Shown piece by piece: positions 26,996-37,325 of a stretch of 64,000 nt of DNA (the stretch's first letter is position 1; every line of letters starts with the position of its first letter). Location: NCBI RefSeq assembly GCF_900096995.1, contig NZ_OANT01000002.1, positions 62,001 through 126,000 on the forward strand. Reading direction: 5' to 3'. A program made the translations under genes and the position numbers. The notes below the pieces were generated by a model that saw only the letters and a list, made by a program, of their open reading frames with translations, made no database searches and had not been told where the DNA came from. The stretch is from Acinetobacter puyangensis (GTDB lineage Bacteria; Pseudomonadota; Gammaproteobacteria; Pseudomonadales; Moraxellaceae).

Positions 26996-27694
26996 ATGCG
27001 TATACAAGTCATTAATCCGAATACGTCTTTAGAAATGACCGTTTCAATCGGGGAAAGTGCCGACAAAGTTGCGGCAGCGGGTACCGAAATTATTGCGGTT
27101 TCTCCTGAACAGGGTGTGCCTTCTATCGAAGGTCATTATGATGAGGCCATTTCTGCTATTGGCGTATTAAATCTGGTGCAACAAGGCCGAGAGCAGGGTG
27201 TAGATGGTCATGTGATTGCCTGTTTTGGTGATCCGGCCTTACATGCAGCGCGGGAAGTGGCCGATGCACCTGTGATCGGGATTGCAGAAGCAGCTTTTCA
27301 TATGGCAACGCTGGTTGCAACCAAATTTTCGATTGTGACCACACTCAGCCGCACTAAAATTATTGCTGAACATCTATTGCACCAATATGGTTTTGTCCAT
27401 AAATGTGCGCAGATTCGCTGTATTGATTTGCCAGTTCTGGATCTGGAACATAATGAACAGGAAACCTATCAAAAGTTGCTGGAAAATTGTCTGGCAGCGA
27501 AACAGCAAGATGGGATCGGCGCAATTGTGCTCGGGTGTGGTGGCATGGCAAAACTTGCCGAACGTGTGGCCGCCGAAATTGACATTCCAGTGATTGATGG
27601 CGTGACTGCTGCGGTAAAACTTATTGAAGCCTTGCATGGTCTGGGCATTAAAACCAGTAAATGGGGCGATTATAATTATCCCGAACAAAAATAA
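26996..27694 (+). CDS. Asp/Glu/hydantoin racemase family protein (hydantoin or allantoin racemase)
   Basis: 232 residues. The two cysteines of the proton-relay pair are visible: ACFGDPALHAAREV (Cys near residue 79) and LGCGGMAKL (Cys near 182). The N-terminus IQVINPNTS is diagnostic of the HyuE/HpxA branch that racemises 5-substituted hydantoins or allantoin. ATG at 26996 has AAAGG seven bases upstream. No hydantoinase or allantoinase is in the window, so the final substrate stays open. Confidence 0.87.
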   Translation: MRIQVINPNTSLEMTVSIGESADKVAAAGTEIIAVSPEQGVPSIEGHYDEAISAIGVLNLVQQGREQGVDGHVIACFGDPALHAAREVADAPVIGIAEAAFHMATLVATKFSIVTTLSRTKIIAEHLLHQYGFVHKCAQIRCIDLPVLDLEHNEQETYQKLLENCLAAKQQDGIGAIVLGCGGMAKLAERVAAEIDIPVIDGVTAAVKLIEALHGLGIKTSKWGDYNYPEQK

Positions 27695-27710
27695 TCAGTG
27701 ACTTTAAAAT

Positions 27711-27746
27711 AAAAACGGGGCGCTGCAATGACAACGCCCCGTTTTT
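27711..27746. terminator. Bidirectional terminator between the racemase gene and rlmKL
   Basis: AAAAACGGGGCG pairs perfectly with CGCCCCGTTTTT around a 12-nt loop; U runs occur in both directions. Confidence 0.93.
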
Positions 27747-27763
27747 ATATCAAAAAATCCTCA

Positions 27764-29968
27764 TTAAATCGGATAATGTCGAATTCGCCAAGCACGGTGA
27801 ATTTTTTGATTACGTTTATAATCCGGTCCAATCGTCCAGTGGGTGATTTCTTCCACCTGATACATGCCTTCAATTTCTGCATCGAATTCAAAGCCACGGT
27901 AATTATTGGAAAAATACAGGGTGCCTTCGGTGGTCAAACGATTCATGGCACGTTTAAGCAAGGACAAATGATCACGCTGGACATCAAAGGTACCGTAGAA
28001 TTTCTTGGAGTTCGAGAAAGTAGGTGGATCAATAAAAATCAGATCATATTGCTCATGACCCTCTTTGAGCCATTCAAAACAGTCACTTTCAAAAAACTGG
28101 TGTTGTTCATCTGGGTGATCAACAGTAAGACCATTTAATACAAAGTTTTCTTTTGACCAGTTCAGATAGGTGTTGGACAAGTCTACACTGGTGGTACTGG
28201 CAGCACCGCCCAAAGCGGCATGTACGCTTGCAGTGGAGGTATAACTATACAGATTTAAAAAGTGCTTGCCGCGGGCTTCTTTGGCAATCTGTAAACGAAT
28301 CTGACGGTGATCAAGGAATAAACCCGTATCCAGATAATCGGTTAAGTTGACCAGAAGTTTGGCTTGACCTTCACGAACAATAAAGCGTTTTGATGCGCTA
28401 CTTTGTTTTTCGTACTGGGTTTTACCGGCTTGACGGGCGCGTGTTTTGATAAAGATATTTTCACGGCTTAAGCCTGTGACAGCACGCAAAGTCGCCAGTG
28501 CCAGATTAAAGCGTTTTTTAGCTTTTTCCGGATCAATCGTTTTAGGTGGCGCATATTCCTGCACATGTAATTTATCGCCATATAAATCTACCGCAATATT
28601 AAAATCGGGTAGATCGGCATCATACAAACGCAAGCAATAAATATTGTCTTTGGTTGCCCATTTTTTATAACTGGACATATTTTTTTGCAAGCGATTGGCA
28701 AAGTCCTGCGCACCTTCGATTTCGACAGCTTGCGGTTGCCATGTGGCTAAAAATGGCTGGCTGGCAGCAAGCGGTTTAATTTCACCAAAACGAATATAAA
28801 TCGGTAATTTACCATTCATTAAACGTAAGGTTTCAGTATGTTGGAGTGCCAGAACATCCGCCTGTTCAATCTGTGCTGCGATGATGGCAGCGGACTGATT
28901 CGGGAATGTTTCCTGTAATAATAAGGACAAGCCCTGATACAGCGCACGATTGGATGCTTTTTCACCTAAACGTTCACCATATGGTGGATTGGTTACAATA
29001 AAAGCTTTTTGCTGTTCCTGAAGCTGAAAATCAGGCCAATCTCCCAATACCCGTTCTTCAATCCGGATATCCTCAATAATACGTTCAAAACCTGCGGCAA
29101 TGATATTTTGACGAGTGGCTTTTACAGCTTCCCAATCGGCATCAAAGGCATAAAATTGAGGTAAAGGTTGTTCCAGCGCAGCTTGATGACGCTCGGCAGC
29201 TTCTTTTTTGATACTTTGCCACAAGTCATGGTCATGGCCATGCCAGCCATTAAAGCCAAAACGACGGACCATACCCGGTGCACGATCAGTCAGAATCATC
29301 AATGCTTCGATAATAAATGTGCCCGAACCGCACATAGGATCAAGAATTAAATCGGGTTGTTTCTGTTTTAGCTGGGCTTTTTGTAAAATCGCTGCGGCCA
29401 GATTTTCCTTAATCGGTGCATCGGTCATATAACGACGATAGCCGCGTTTATGCAAACTGTCGCCGGATAAATCCAGACAGAAGGTATGGGCATCTTTGCC
29501 TGCCAATACATACAAGGTAATTTCAGGTTGTTTAATGTCGATGCTTGGACGTCGGCCCTGACTTTCCATAAAGCTATCTACTACGCCATCTTTGACCCGC
29601 AATGTAGCAAATTGTGGATTGACTCTGATTTCACGTTCGGTATGCAGGCGAATGGCAAAGGTACTTTGTGGTGCAAAAATCAATGACCAGTCAAAATTTA
29701 CAGCAGCTTCAAACAATTCTTCCGCAACATCACGGGCATCATGCTGATGCTCAATCTCGTGCTGAAAAATAGGCACAAGTACCCGTGAGGCAAGACGTGA
29801 CCACATACAGATGCGATAAGCTGTTTCCAGTGTACCCTGAATGATTAAACGACCCATTTTACGTTCGGTAATGATTGCACCAAGCTGTTCTATTTCTTCT
29901 TGTAACAAGTTTTCCAGACCATCAGCACAAGTAATCCAATAGGTGTTTAAACGCAAAGAGCTATTCAT
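27764..29968 (-). CDS. rlmL: Bifunctional 23S rRNA methyltransferase RlmKL
   Basis: 734 residues, the fused form. Order: THUMP domain (about 50-160), an RlmL N2-guanine methyltransferase with DPMCGSGTFIIEA and the NPPYGER motif (near 335), then an RlmK N7-guanine methyltransferase domain (about 470-734) with NLYSYTSTASVHAA and FIDPPTFSNS. It methylates G2445 and G2069 of 23S rRNA. It stands alone on the minus strand. Confidence 0.96.
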   Translation of the reverse strand: MNSSLRLNTYWITCADGLENLLQEEIEQLGAIITERKMGRLIIQGTLETAYRICMWSRLASRVLVPIFQHEIEHQHDARDVAEELFEAAVNFDWSLIFAPQSTFAIRLHTEREIRVNPQFATLRVKDGVVDSFMESQGRRPSIDIKQPEITLYVLAGKDAHTFCLDLSGDSLHKRGYRRYMTDAPIKENLAAAILQKAQLKQKQPDLILDPMCGSGTFIIEALMILTDRAPGMVRRFGFNGWHGHDHDLWQSIKKEAAERHQAALEQPLPQFYAFDADWEAVKATRQNIIAAGFERIIEDIRIEERVLGDWPDFQLQEQQKAFIVTNPPYGERLGEKASNRALYQGLSLLLQETFPNQSAAIIAAQIEQADVLALQHTETLRLMNGKLPIYIRFGEIKPLAASQPFLATWQPQAVEIEGAQDFANRLQKNMSSYKKWATKDNIYCLRLYDADLPDFNIAVDLYGDKLHVQEYAPPKTIDPEKAKKRFNLALATLRAVTGLSRENIFIKTRARQAGKTQYEKQSSASKRFIVREGQAKLLVNLTDYLDTGLFLDHRQIRLQIAKEARGKHFLNLYSYTSTASVHAALGGAASTTSVDLSNTYLNWSKENFVLNGLTVDHPDEQHQFFESDCFEWLKEGHEQYDLIFIDPPTFSNSKKFYGTFDVQRDHLSLLKRAMNRLTTEGTLYFSNNYRGFEFDAEIEGMYQVEEITHWTIGPDYKRNQKIHRAWRIRHYPI

Positions 29969-30213
29969 AAAATTAATAAACCAAAATTATTAGGTGCGAA
30001 ATATGGCAAAGTTTAACGTATTTTCAGTCGAAACACTCTGTTTAATTTTTTATTCCTGTTTATTTTGTGATGATTATCACAAGTTTTGGATAAATAAGCA
30101 GATAGTTTAAAAACTTGGCATTTTTTTTGCTCTTTTACTGATCGATGATTGCCGCATCAAAATTTGTAATCAAATGGTGCGTATGAAGTTCAGCTGCTAA
30201 GGAAGATTTGCTT

Positions 30214-30567
30214 ATGAATAATTCGGTACACCCTGATTTAAGCGCTAACCGGGATATATTTGCGATTGCCACACAAATGTATGTACGTCTAAGACGTGTA
30301 TCAGGTCGGGTGATGGATGTCAGTTATCTGGTAGAAAATCACAATTATGCACAATATATCGTTGAGCTTGCACTGGAAACGCAGGATGCGGAATTAGAGC
30401 GTTATGCACTGCGTTTAAAAAATCTCATTCAACCTGAGCATGAACAATCTGTGCCGTTGGATTCTATCTCGACCGACATTCAAGCCGAATCAAATGAAGA
30501 TCAGATCAGTGAAGAAGAGGTATATAAGGCACAAGTGTCACATCATTATATTGGCGCTTTGCGATAG
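30214..30567 (+). CDS. Hypothetical protein, small and soluble
   Basis: 117 residues from an ATG at 30214 with AAGGAAG 8 nt upstream. The N-terminal half looks helical (IFAIATQMYVRLRRVSGRVMD, VELALETQDAELERYALRL); the C-terminus is acidic and low-complexity (IQAESNEDQISEEE). No signal peptide or membrane helix. I do not recognise the family. Convergent with the luciferase-like gene. Confidence 0.7.
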   Translation: MNNSVHPDLSANRDIFAIATQMYVRLRRVSGRVMDVSYLVENHNYAQYIVELALETQDAELERYALRLKNLIQPEHEQSVPLDSISTDIQAESNEDQISEEEVYKAQVSHHYIGALR

Positions 30568-30592
30568 TGATTAAAATGAAAAATGATTTCAT

Positions 30593-30631
30593 CAGAATCT
30601 TCATCTTTAACATTTAAAATCGAAGATTCTG
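30593..30631. terminator. Inverted repeat between convergent genes
   Basis: CAGAATCTTC pairs perfectly with GAAGATTCTG around a 19-nt loop. There is no clean T run, so it is only a possible terminator. Confidence 0.45.
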
Positions 30632-30661
30632 AGCAATTTGATAAAATGGGGTTTATCAGGC

Positions 30662-31660
30662 TTAATCCTGTAGCTGTTTAAGTAATTCAAAACTACGTAA
30701 ACGTGCCTGCGGATCATAAACATCGCAGGTGAAAATTAATTCATCTGCTTGTGTGACATTTAAAAATTCTATCAATTGCTGTTTTACGGTATGTGGCGAT
30801 CCAAATTTGGCTACACCTAGAAAATTATGCACAGTATTTTTTTCTGCTTCGTTCCATAATCCCTGCATGGATTCAATTGGTGGTTTTAATTTAATGGATT
30901 GTCCACGAATTAATCCCAAAATACGCTGATAAATCGTGGTTGCCAGATATTCCGCTTCTTTGTCACTGTCCGCAACCAAACTCGGCACACCTAAAATGAC
31001 ATAGGGTTTTTCCAGATTGTCGGAAGCCTGAAAGTTTTCCCGATATAATTGAATCGCCTGCATCATCATACGAGGGGCAAAATGTGAAGCAAAAGCATAC
31101 GGTAAACCCAAACGCGCAGCCAGTTGTGCACTAAATAAACTTGAACCTAATAAATATACCGGTACATGTGTACCTTCTCCGGGCGTGGCAACAATTTGTT
31201 GTTTTGGTTTGGCATCATCGAAGTAATTTAAAATTTCCAGCACATCATGCGGAAATTGATCTTCGGTTTCCTGACGACCTCGTCTCAAGGCACGCATGGT
31301 GGTTGGATCGGTACCGGGTGCACGACCAAGACCTAAATCAATACGGTTGGGATATAAGGTTGCCAAGGTACCAAATTGTTCGGCGACAACGAGCGGGGCA
31401 TGATTGGGCAGCATAATACCGCCAGAACCTAAACGTAAGGTCTTGGTATTGGCGGCCAGATAACCTAGGAGAACACTGGTGGCGGAACTGGCAATGCCGG
31501 ACATATTATGATGCTCGGCGACCCAGAAACGATGATAACCCCATTTTTCGGCATGTTGTGCTAGATCGAGCGACTGATGTAAAGCTTGTTGTGCGGTACC
31601 ATGATCATGGATTGGGGCAAGTTCTAAAATTGAAAATTTACACTGCTGTATTGTGGTCAC
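30662..31660 (-). CDS. LLM-class (luciferase-like) flavin-dependent oxidoreductase
   Basis: 332 residues of the bacterial luciferase-like TIM-barrel family, close to the YhbW/MsnO8 group: [20 protein letters not shown] near residue 48, [21 protein letters not shown], and the conserved [13 protein letters not shown]. It uses FMNH2 or F420-like cofactor to oxidise small organics; the substrate is unknown. There is no ATG near the N-terminus. I chose the GTG at 31660, which has GGA at suitable distance; a TTG two codons upstream is the alternative. Confidence 0.87.
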   Translation of the reverse strand: MTTIQQCKFSILELAPIHDHGTAQQALHQSLDLAQHAEKWGYHRFWVAEHHNMSGIASSATSVLLGYLAANTKTLRLGSGGIMLPNHAPLVVAEQFGTLATLYPNRIDLGLGRAPGTDPTTMRALRRGRQETEDQFPHDVLEILNYFDDAKPKQQIVATPGEGTHVPVYLLGSSLFSAQLAARLGLPYAFASHFAPRMMMQAIQLYRENFQASDNLEKPYVILGVPSLVADSDKEAEYLATTIYQRILGLIRGQSIKLKPPIESMQGLWNEAEKNTVHNFLGVAKFGSPHTVKQQLIEFLNVTQADELIFTCDVYDPQARLRSFELLKQLQD

Positions 31661-31796
31661 TGCCAATGTCCGTAAACTTGAAATTTAAGAAAATTATAAC
31701 GTTTTTGTTTTGCCTGTTTTAAATAGATTTGTAAGGTAAAAATTTAGCCATAGGCGTAGAGTGAGCATCAATGATTTGGGATCATGCATCAACATG

Positions 31797-31827
31797 AAAA
31801 AGCCTTGCAAGGGCAGAGCTGCAAGGC
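31797..31827 (-). terminator. Terminator of the glycine-zipper protein gene
   Basis: On the minus strand GCCTTGCA pairs with TGCAAGGC around a 10-nt loop and is followed by TTTTT. Confidence 0.75.
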
Positions 31828-31877
31828 GAATAACGAACTGTTAGGGTCGGCTGTGAGACAGTAACCCAAAGGTTTTC

Positions 31878-32363
31878 CTAGCGGTATTTTTTATCATATT
31901 TCTTATGATAGCCTTTTTTCCAGTCATTATGGCGCGGTGAATATTTTGCCTGCTTGTAGTTGTTGCGATAGTTGCTACGTTTATCAGCTTCACGGTCATC
32001 GCCAATTTTATTGCCTAAAGCACCACCACCTGCCGCACCTAAAGCCCCGCCGATCAGTTGACCAGTAGAGCCATTGATACTCTTACCAACAGCACCACCA
32101 GCGACAGTACCTAAGCCAGCACCAATTGCGGATTCGGTTCGGGTAGATTTTTTACTTGCAGCAGCAGCACCGCCTGCACCACCAATTGCTGAGCCAATGG
32201 TTGCCCCATTGGAGCCGCCTACTGATTGACCAATAACATTACCCACTACACTGCCTAATGCGCCTGCTGCTGCAACTCGTGTGCTACTATCAGCATAACT
32301 ACTGGTGGCAACCAGAACGCTACTTGACAGTAACGCTGTATAAATCCATTTTGTCGTTTGCAT
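31878..32363 (-). CDS. Glycine-zipper outer-membrane/periplasmic protein
   Basis: 161 residues with a signal peptide (cut near SSYADS). The middle (about 30-120) is a run of small-residue GxxxG repeats, such as AAAGALGSVVGNVIGQSVGG and GGALGAAGGGALGNKIG, typical of glycine-zipper families. The C-terminus is very basic (KKGYHKKYDKKYR). Likely membrane-associated in the envelope. A terminator follows. Confidence 0.8.
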   Translation of the reverse strand: MQTTKWIYTALLSSSVLVATSSYADSSTRVAAAGALGSVVGNVIGQSVGGSNGATIGSAIGGAGGAAAASKKSTRTESAIGAGLGTVAGGAVGKSINGSTGQLIGGALGAAGGGALGNKIGDDREADKRSNYRNNYKQAKYSPRHNDWKKGYHKKYDKKYR

Positions 32364-32703
32364 AAGATGACTCCAGTTTTAGATGTATCAAAATTTTTCA
32401 ATGGTTGCACTTTAGCAAAGCCCTTGTTGATAAAAATGAAGAGTTTTTTATCGAATACCTGCTTTGCGTAGTTTTGTGTTGCAGAAAATTTGCTAATTGT
32501 AATGACAAAGTGATGGTTATTTTATTTTCTTTGGAAACTGTGATGTGGTTTTAGTTGTGGGGTAAGAAAGATTAATTCAATACCGTGTTGAATCAAGGTA
32601 GGATTTATCGCCGAGAATAGGTAAACTATGTGGCATTTTATAAATTACCGTTTTCATGTGATGTTGTGCTTGCATGAAGCAAATGGATTGAGAAAGTCAG
32701 TAT
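32364..32703. other. Divergent intergenic region before prfA
   Basis: 340 bp without a credible gene, AT-rich. It should contain the promoters of the glycine-zipper gene (left) and prfA (right). No operator recognised. Confidence 0.4.
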
Positions 32704-33792
32704 ATGAAAGAGTCACTACGTTTACGTTTGGATCAATTGTCTGATCGTTATGAGGAATTAACAGCACTTTTGGCCGATGTCGAAGTGATTTCCGATAATA
32801 ACAAATTCCGTAAACTCTCCCGTGAACATAGTGATTTGCAGGAAATTACCGCAGTCTGGCAGCAATACACTCAGGCCGAACATGATATTGCCACCGCAGA
32901 AGAAATGCTTGCCGATCCTGATTTTAAGGAAATGGCACAAGAGGAAATCAAAAGTAATAAAGCGCTCTTAGAAGAACTGGAAGGGCGTTTGAACATTTTG
33001 ATGATTCCAAAAGACCCCAATGATGCCAATGCTGCATTTCTTGAAATTCGTGCCGGAACTGGTGGTGATGAAGCCGCGATTTTCTCCGGTGATTTATTTC
33101 GCATGTATAGTAAATATGCCGAATCACAAGGTTGGCGTATTGAAATCCTGTCCGAAAATGAAGGCGAACATGGCGGTTATAAGGAAGTCATTTGCCGGGT
33201 TGATGGTGATGGTGTCTATGGTCGCCTGAAATTTGAAAGTGGCGCACATCGGGTACAACGTGTACCTGCAACCGAATCACAAGGGCGGGTGCATACTTCT
33301 GCTTGTACGGTAGCGATTTTACCGGAAGTTGATATTGATACTAGTGTGGAAATTAACTCTGCCGATTTGCGTATCGATACTTACCGTGCTTCGGGTGCCG
33401 GTGGTCAGCACATTAACAAAACCGATTCTGCGGTACGGATTACCCATATTCCAACCGGTACTGTAGTGGAATGTCAGGACGAACGTTCACAGCATAAAAA
33501 TAAAGCCAAAGCCATGGCGTTACTGGCTTCTCGTCTGGAAAATGCCAAACGTCAGGCACAGGCTGATGCAACTTCTGAAATGCGTCGTGATCTGGTCGGT
33601 TCTGGTGATCGCTCCGAACGTATCCGAACCTATAACTATCCGCAAGGTCGCATGACCGACCACCGTATCAACTTAACCCTGTACAAACTCGATGCCGTTA
33701 TGGAAGGTGATTTAACAGAATTGCTGGATAGTTTGCATCGTGAATATCAGGCCGATCAATTGGCGATGCTGGCACAGGAAAATGGCGGTTAA
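32704..33792 (+). CDS. prfA: Peptide chain release factor 1
   Basis: 362 residues, full length. The catalytic GGQ sits in [10 protein letters not shown] near residue 233, and the stop-codon-reading region contains P-A-T ([14 protein letters not shown]), the RF1 signature for UAA/UAG. The next gene, prmC, methylates the GGQ glutamine; the two form an operon 32 nt apart. Confidence 0.97.
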   Translation: MKESLRLRLDQLSDRYEELTALLADVEVISDNNKFRKLSREHSDLQEITAVWQQYTQAEHDIATAEEMLADPDFKEMAQEEIKSNKALLEELEGRLNILMIPKDPNDANAAFLEIRAGTGGDEAAIFSGDLFRMYSKYAESQGWRIEILSENEGEHGGYKEVICRVDGDGVYGRLKFESGAHRVQRVPATESQGRVHTSACTVAILPEVDIDTSVEINSADLRIDTYRASGAGGQHINKTDSAVRITHIPTGTVVECQDERSQHKNKAKAMALLASRLENAKRQAQADATSEMRRDLVGSGDRSERIRTYNYPQGRMTDHRINLTLYKLDAVMEGDLTELLDSLHREYQADQLAMLAQENGG

Positions 33793-33824
33793 TTGAATTA
33801 AATCTCTTTTTCTGGACATTATTT

Positions 33825-34637
33825 TTGAAAATTGCACAAGCCTTAAGCTTAAGAGGACAAGCAGATAGCTATGAACGTCAAGAGGCGACATGGCTATTGG
33901 AGCATATTTTAAAATTATCGGCACTGGAACTTAAGTTGCATCTGATGCAAGCCTTAACTGCCGAGCAGGAGCAAGACTATCTGGATGGTTTGATGCGTCT
34001 GGCCAAAGGTGAACCTCTGGCTTATATCACCGGAACACAACCTTTCTGGACACTGGATTTAAAGGTCACGCCTGATACGCTGGTGCCTCGTCCGGATACC
34101 GAAATTCTGATTGAAACTGTATTGAATCTGGATTTACCTTATCAGGCCAATGTGGTTGATTTGGGCACAGGAACTGGGGCAATCGCACTAGCTCTGGCTT
34201 CAGAACGGCCACACTGGCACATCACCGCCACAGATATTTACGCTGCCACACTGGACGTTGCCAAAGAAAATGCCATACAGCATGGTTTGGATCGGGTACA
34301 GTTTGCTTTGGGGGCATGGTATCAGGCCTTAACTACACAAAAATTTGATTTAATCGTGTCTAATCCACCGTATATTGATCCACAGGACCCGCATGTGCAG
34401 AACCTGCAACATGAACCTCAACGGGCTTTGGTGGCAGATCAACACGGTCTGGCAGATCTGGAACATATTATTACCACTGCGCGCTATTGGCTAAAACCCA
34501 ATGGTTGGGTGGTACTGGAACATGGTTTTGATCAGGCACAAGCGGTACAAACACGATTTAAACAAAATCACTATAAAAATATCACGTCAATTCAGGACTA
34601 TGGTGGCAATGATCGGGTGACCCTGGCACAGTTTTGA
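33825..34637 (+). CDS. prmC: Release-factor glutamine N5-methyltransferase
   Basis: 270 residues. SAM-binding motif VVDLGTGTGAIALALA near residue 107 and the glutamine-binding NPPY motif in IVSNPPYIDP near 183. It methylates the GGQ Gln of RF1 and RF2. A TTG start at 33825 gives the normal N-terminus. Directly downstream of its substrate gene prfA. Confidence 0.95.
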   Translation: MKIAQALSLRGQADSYERQEATWLLEHILKLSALELKLHLMQALTAEQEQDYLDGLMRLAKGEPLAYITGTQPFWTLDLKVTPDTLVPRPDTEILIETVLNLDLPYQANVVDLGTGTGAIALALASERPHWHITATDIYAATLDVAKENAIQHGLDRVQFALGAWYQALTTQKFDLIVSNPPYIDPQDPHVQNLQHEPQRALVADQHGLADLEHIITTARYWLKPNGWVVLEHGFDQAQAVQTRFKQNHYKNITSIQDYGGNDRVTLAQF

Positions 34638-34680
34638 TCTATGCTTATGGACAGTAAATATAACAACATGAGAGAGAACA

Positions 34681-35274
34681 ATGTCTGAACCAGTAAAATT
34701 ACGTGATGCGCTGATTAATGTTTTTCCAAAATTAACACCCAAAGATTTTCCCGAAGTGCTCAATACAGAATCTTTAACCACATGGTTTAATGTTTGGTTG
34801 GAAGAATTCCCTGAATCTGAAAAATATGTGGCCAGCGGTCATATCAAGGACTGGCTATGGGAAATTGAAGATGATATTGGACAGCTGGACATTGCAAATA
34901 AATATGATCTTGATCTATCTACGGTTGTGCAGAGAATTTCCGATTATCTAAGTGGTCCGGGTGATGAAGATCAACAGGAACTCGAAACCGATCATGATGA
35001 TGAAGATGATCTGGACGGTGAAACCGAAATTGATCCGGAAACCTATCGGGCGATTTGTTTGGAAAATGTGCTCGACGAGTTGCTTAAAAAAGGCATCAAT
35101 GTCATTACGGTAGAACTGGATCAACAGATTATTTTAATCTTAAGTGATGCCAAAGCCGAACAGCTTGATGTTTTAACGTCTTTGATCAGTGATGTCTATC
35201 CGGACGGTGAGGTCAATTTCTATCAGGCGGAGCTGTATCCATCACACTATGATTTTGAAAATATTCTGGAATAA
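34681..35274 (+). CDS. Hypothetical acidic protein
   Basis: 197 residues, strongly acidic, with a low-complexity Asp/Glu stretch near residues 97-118 (ETDHDDEDDLDGETEIDPE). No signal peptide or membrane segment; the C-terminal third looks like an alpha/beta domain (INVITVELDQQIILILSDAKAEQL). Probably read with prfA-prmC (43 nt after prmC; AGAGAG shortly before the ATG). I do not recognise the family. Confidence 0.75.
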   Translation: MSEPVKLRDALINVFPKLTPKDFPEVLNTESLTTWFNVWLEEFPESEKYVASGHIKDWLWEIEDDIGQLDIANKYDLDLSTVVQRISDYLSGPGDEDQQELETDHDDEDDLDGETEIDPETYRAICLENVLDELLKKGINVITVELDQQIILILSDAKAEQLDVLTSLISDVYPDGEVNFYQAELYPSHYDFENILE

Positions 35275-35279
35275 ATAGT

Positions 35280-35307
35280 AAAGAGGTAGATGATCTACCT
35301 CTTTTTA
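35280..35307 (+). terminator. Rho-independent terminator of the prfA operon
   Basis: AAAGAGGTAGA pairs perfectly with TCTACCTCTTT around a 3-nt loop and runs into T residues. Confidence 0.9.
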
Positions 35308-35319
35308 CATTTGAATGAA

Positions 35320-35802
35320 TTATGATGCTTTAGTCGGGAAGGGTTTACTACATTTTCCGGATTCGGCTAAAGAAAGTTTTTGGATAGCTGCTTGGCCTTC
35401 TTGTTCATCAACCAATTTTAAATTTGCACCACCAACAAATACCCCAGGTTTTATGTACTGTTGAATAAAGTAATTTTTCCCTTGCTCAGTGGTTACATTG
35501 AGCAAATTAGGAGAAAATTCGGATTCAGTGGCTAAAACATGTGTTTTATTACCTTCTACTTCCTTATAAAAAAATACGCCTCGAGCAGTTTCACCTATAC
35601 ATTCTTTATCTAGCCAGATATCTTTTTTAAGTGAAGCGCCTATGACAGAGCTGGAACGATAAATATACAGCCCAGCTTTGCCTTCAGTAGGTGCTTGAAT
35701 TTGTTTGAGTTGAGTTGCTACTTCAGTGGAAGTGGTGGGTACTGATGCGCAGCCAATCAGCAATGAAGTAACTGCAAGTAATAACAAATTTTGTTTAATC
35801 AT
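35320..35802 (-). CDS. DUF2846-type lipoprotein
   Basis: 160 residues. Lipoprotein signal with LIGC (Cys near 18). The body matches DUF2846: GKAGLYIYRSSSVIGASLKKDIWLD, GETARGVFFYKEV, then a C-terminal strand region. ATG at 35802 has AAGGG six bases upstream. Function of the family unknown. Convergent with the prfA operon. Confidence 0.8.
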   Translation of the reverse strand: MIKQNLLLLAVTSLLIGCASVPTTSTEVATQLKQIQAPTEGKAGLYIYRSSSVIGASLKKDIWLDKECIGETARGVFFYKEVEGNKTHVLATESEFSPNLLNVTTEQGKNYFIQQYIKPGVFVGGANLKLVDEQEGQAAIQKLSLAESGKCSKPFPTKAS

Positions 35803-35925
35803 ATACAACCCTTGAAATTTTCTTTATGTAATAAAAAACCAACCACTTAATAAGTGATTGGTTGAGTAATTATAGGATATTTGGAGTGAAAAGAAACCGT
35901 ATTTGAAAATAATAATTGTTATTAT

Positions 35926-36921
35926 TTAACCAGCCATCGCATCAACTGCTGTTTCTCGTACACTGACTTTAGGTTTTTCTGCTTCAAGCCCAAGTTTGGC
36001 AAATAATGCCTGATCTTTACCTTGTCCAGCATTTGGCGTGGTCAGCAATTTTTCACCAGAGAAGATGGAGTTTGCACCTGCCATAAATGCTAATGCCTGA
36101 TCCGAATCACTTAAAGACTCACGTCCGGCAGACAAACGGATATAACTGGTCGGCATTAAAATACGCGCCGTGGCAATGGTACGAATCCATTCAATCACAT
36201 CAAGTTTTTCTACATCCGCCAAAGGTGTTCCTTCGATTGGTACCAGCATATTAATTGGTACCGATTCCGGATGTACTGGCAGTGTGGCAAGTTCATACAG
36301 TAGGCCGATACGATCCTGCTCTGATTCACCTAAGCCGACAATCCCGCCACTACACACTTTTAAACCAGCATTACGCACATGATCCAGGGTATCCAGTCGG
36401 TCATCAAAAGTTCGGGTACTGATGATATTGGAATAATATTCACGTGAGGTATCCAGATTATGGTTGTAATAATCCAATCCGGCATCTTTAAGGCGTTCTG
36501 CCTGTGAGGCATTGAGCATACCCAAGGTCATACAGGTTTCCATGCCCAGTGCCTTGACTTCACGTACCATTTCCAGCACATAAGGCATATCGCGTTCATG
36601 CGGATTACGCCATGCAGCGCCCATACAAAAACGCGAAGAACCAGATTCTTTTGCTTCAATTGCTTCACGCAGGACTTTTTCTACAGCAATACGTTTTTCT
36701 GCTTCGAGTTTTGAATCATAACGTGCCGACTGTGAGCAATATTTACAATCTTCCGGGCATTTACCGGTTTTGATTGAGAGCAAGGTACTGACCTGAATGG
36801 TATTTTTTTTGAAATTCTGGCGATGCAGGCGCTGGGCTTCAAACAACAAATCCATAAATGGTTGTTGATATAAGGCTTCAATTTCTTGTCTTGTCCAGTC
36901 ATTACGTTGCATGAGTTTCAT
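35926..36921 (-). CDS. bioB: Biotin synthase
   Basis: 331 residues. Radical SAM motif [14 protein letters not shown] near residue 50 binds the [4Fe-4S] cluster; further family segments are [27 protein letters not shown] and SAGRESL. It inserts sulfur into dethiobiotin. Start is uncertain between ATG codons at 36921 and 36912; both have weak sites. Its product is needed by the biotin-dependent guanidine carboxylase in the neighbouring cluster, although the genes are transcribed apart. Confidence 0.96.
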   Translation of the reverse strand: MKLMQRNDWTRQEIEALYQQPFMDLLFEAQRLHRQNFKKNTIQVSTLLSIKTGKCPEDCKYCSQSARYDSKLEAEKRIAVEKVLREAIEAKESGSSRFCMGAAWRNPHERDMPYVLEMVREVKALGMETCMTLGMLNASQAERLKDAGLDYYNHNLDTSREYYSNIISTRTFDDRLDTLDHVRNAGLKVCSGGIVGLGESEQDRIGLLYELATLPVHPESVPINMLVPIEGTPLADVEKLDVIEWIRTIATARILMPTSYIRLSAGRESLSDSDQALAFMAGANSIFSGEKLLTTPNAGQGKDQALFAKLGLEAEKPKVSVRETAVDAMAG

Positions 36922-37159
36922 TCCAATCTTCGCCAATAAACTACGCCATAACTATATAATGGATTGAGTCAGTTGTTATAGACCAATTCTTCCATTCTTC
37001 TATAATTTTAGTTAAGGCAATTACTTTTCTATTTCTGTTATATCAAAAACCATACCAACTCTAAATTGCTTGTTTAGGTTCAAAATCCAAGGAATCACTA
37101 CTGATTTGCTGAGTTTTAGTGCAGTTTTCAGCAACGATAATTTTTCTTGCACCAATTCA

Positions 37160-37187
37160 GTATTACTTTTTATAAAAATCGTAATAC
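37160..37187. promoter_or_regulatory. Operator site A, GTATTAC-N14-GTAATAC
   Basis: Perfect inverted repeat with arms at 37160-37166 and 37181-37187; the pairing extends outward to 15 bp per arm (37152 to 37195). Four copies exist in this cluster, all with a 14-nt AT-rich spacer. This copy is upstream of the -24 element, unlike the other three. Confidence 0.85.
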
Positions 37188-37192
37188 TGAAT

Positions 37193-37208
37193 TGGCATAA
37201 GCTTTGCT
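37193..37208 (+). promoter_or_regulatory. Sigma-54 promoter of the guanidine carboxylase operon
   Basis: TGGCATAAGCTTTGCT: GG and GC are 10 nt apart and the sequence fits TGGCACGnnnnTTGCW except at two bases. Predicted transcription start is about 12 nt past the GC, near 37219, just ahead of the riboswitch. Confidence 0.72.
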
Positions 37209-37231
37209 TCTATTTTATCAATAGCAAAAAG

Positions 37232-37325
37232 TGATCTAGGGTTCCGATGTTGCAATGATCAACATGACTGGACCGAGAGATGACGGTTCGTAAGAACTAC
37301 ACGGAGGGATAAAAGCCCGGGAGGT
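37232..37325 (+). promoter_or_regulatory. Guanidine-I (ykkC) riboswitch
   Basis: All conserved blocks of the class are present in order: CTAGGGTTCCG (37236-37246), a variable stem GATGTT...AACAT, ACTGGACCGAGAG (37267-37279), a second stem with ACGGTTCGTAAGAACT, then ACACGGAGGGATAAAAGCCC followed by GGGAGG. It senses free guanidinium. Downstream, ATTCAT (37344-37349) can pair either with ATGAAT (37332-37337) or, less well, with TGAAT (37359-37363). No T-run terminator is seen, so the output mode is unclear. Confidence 0.95.
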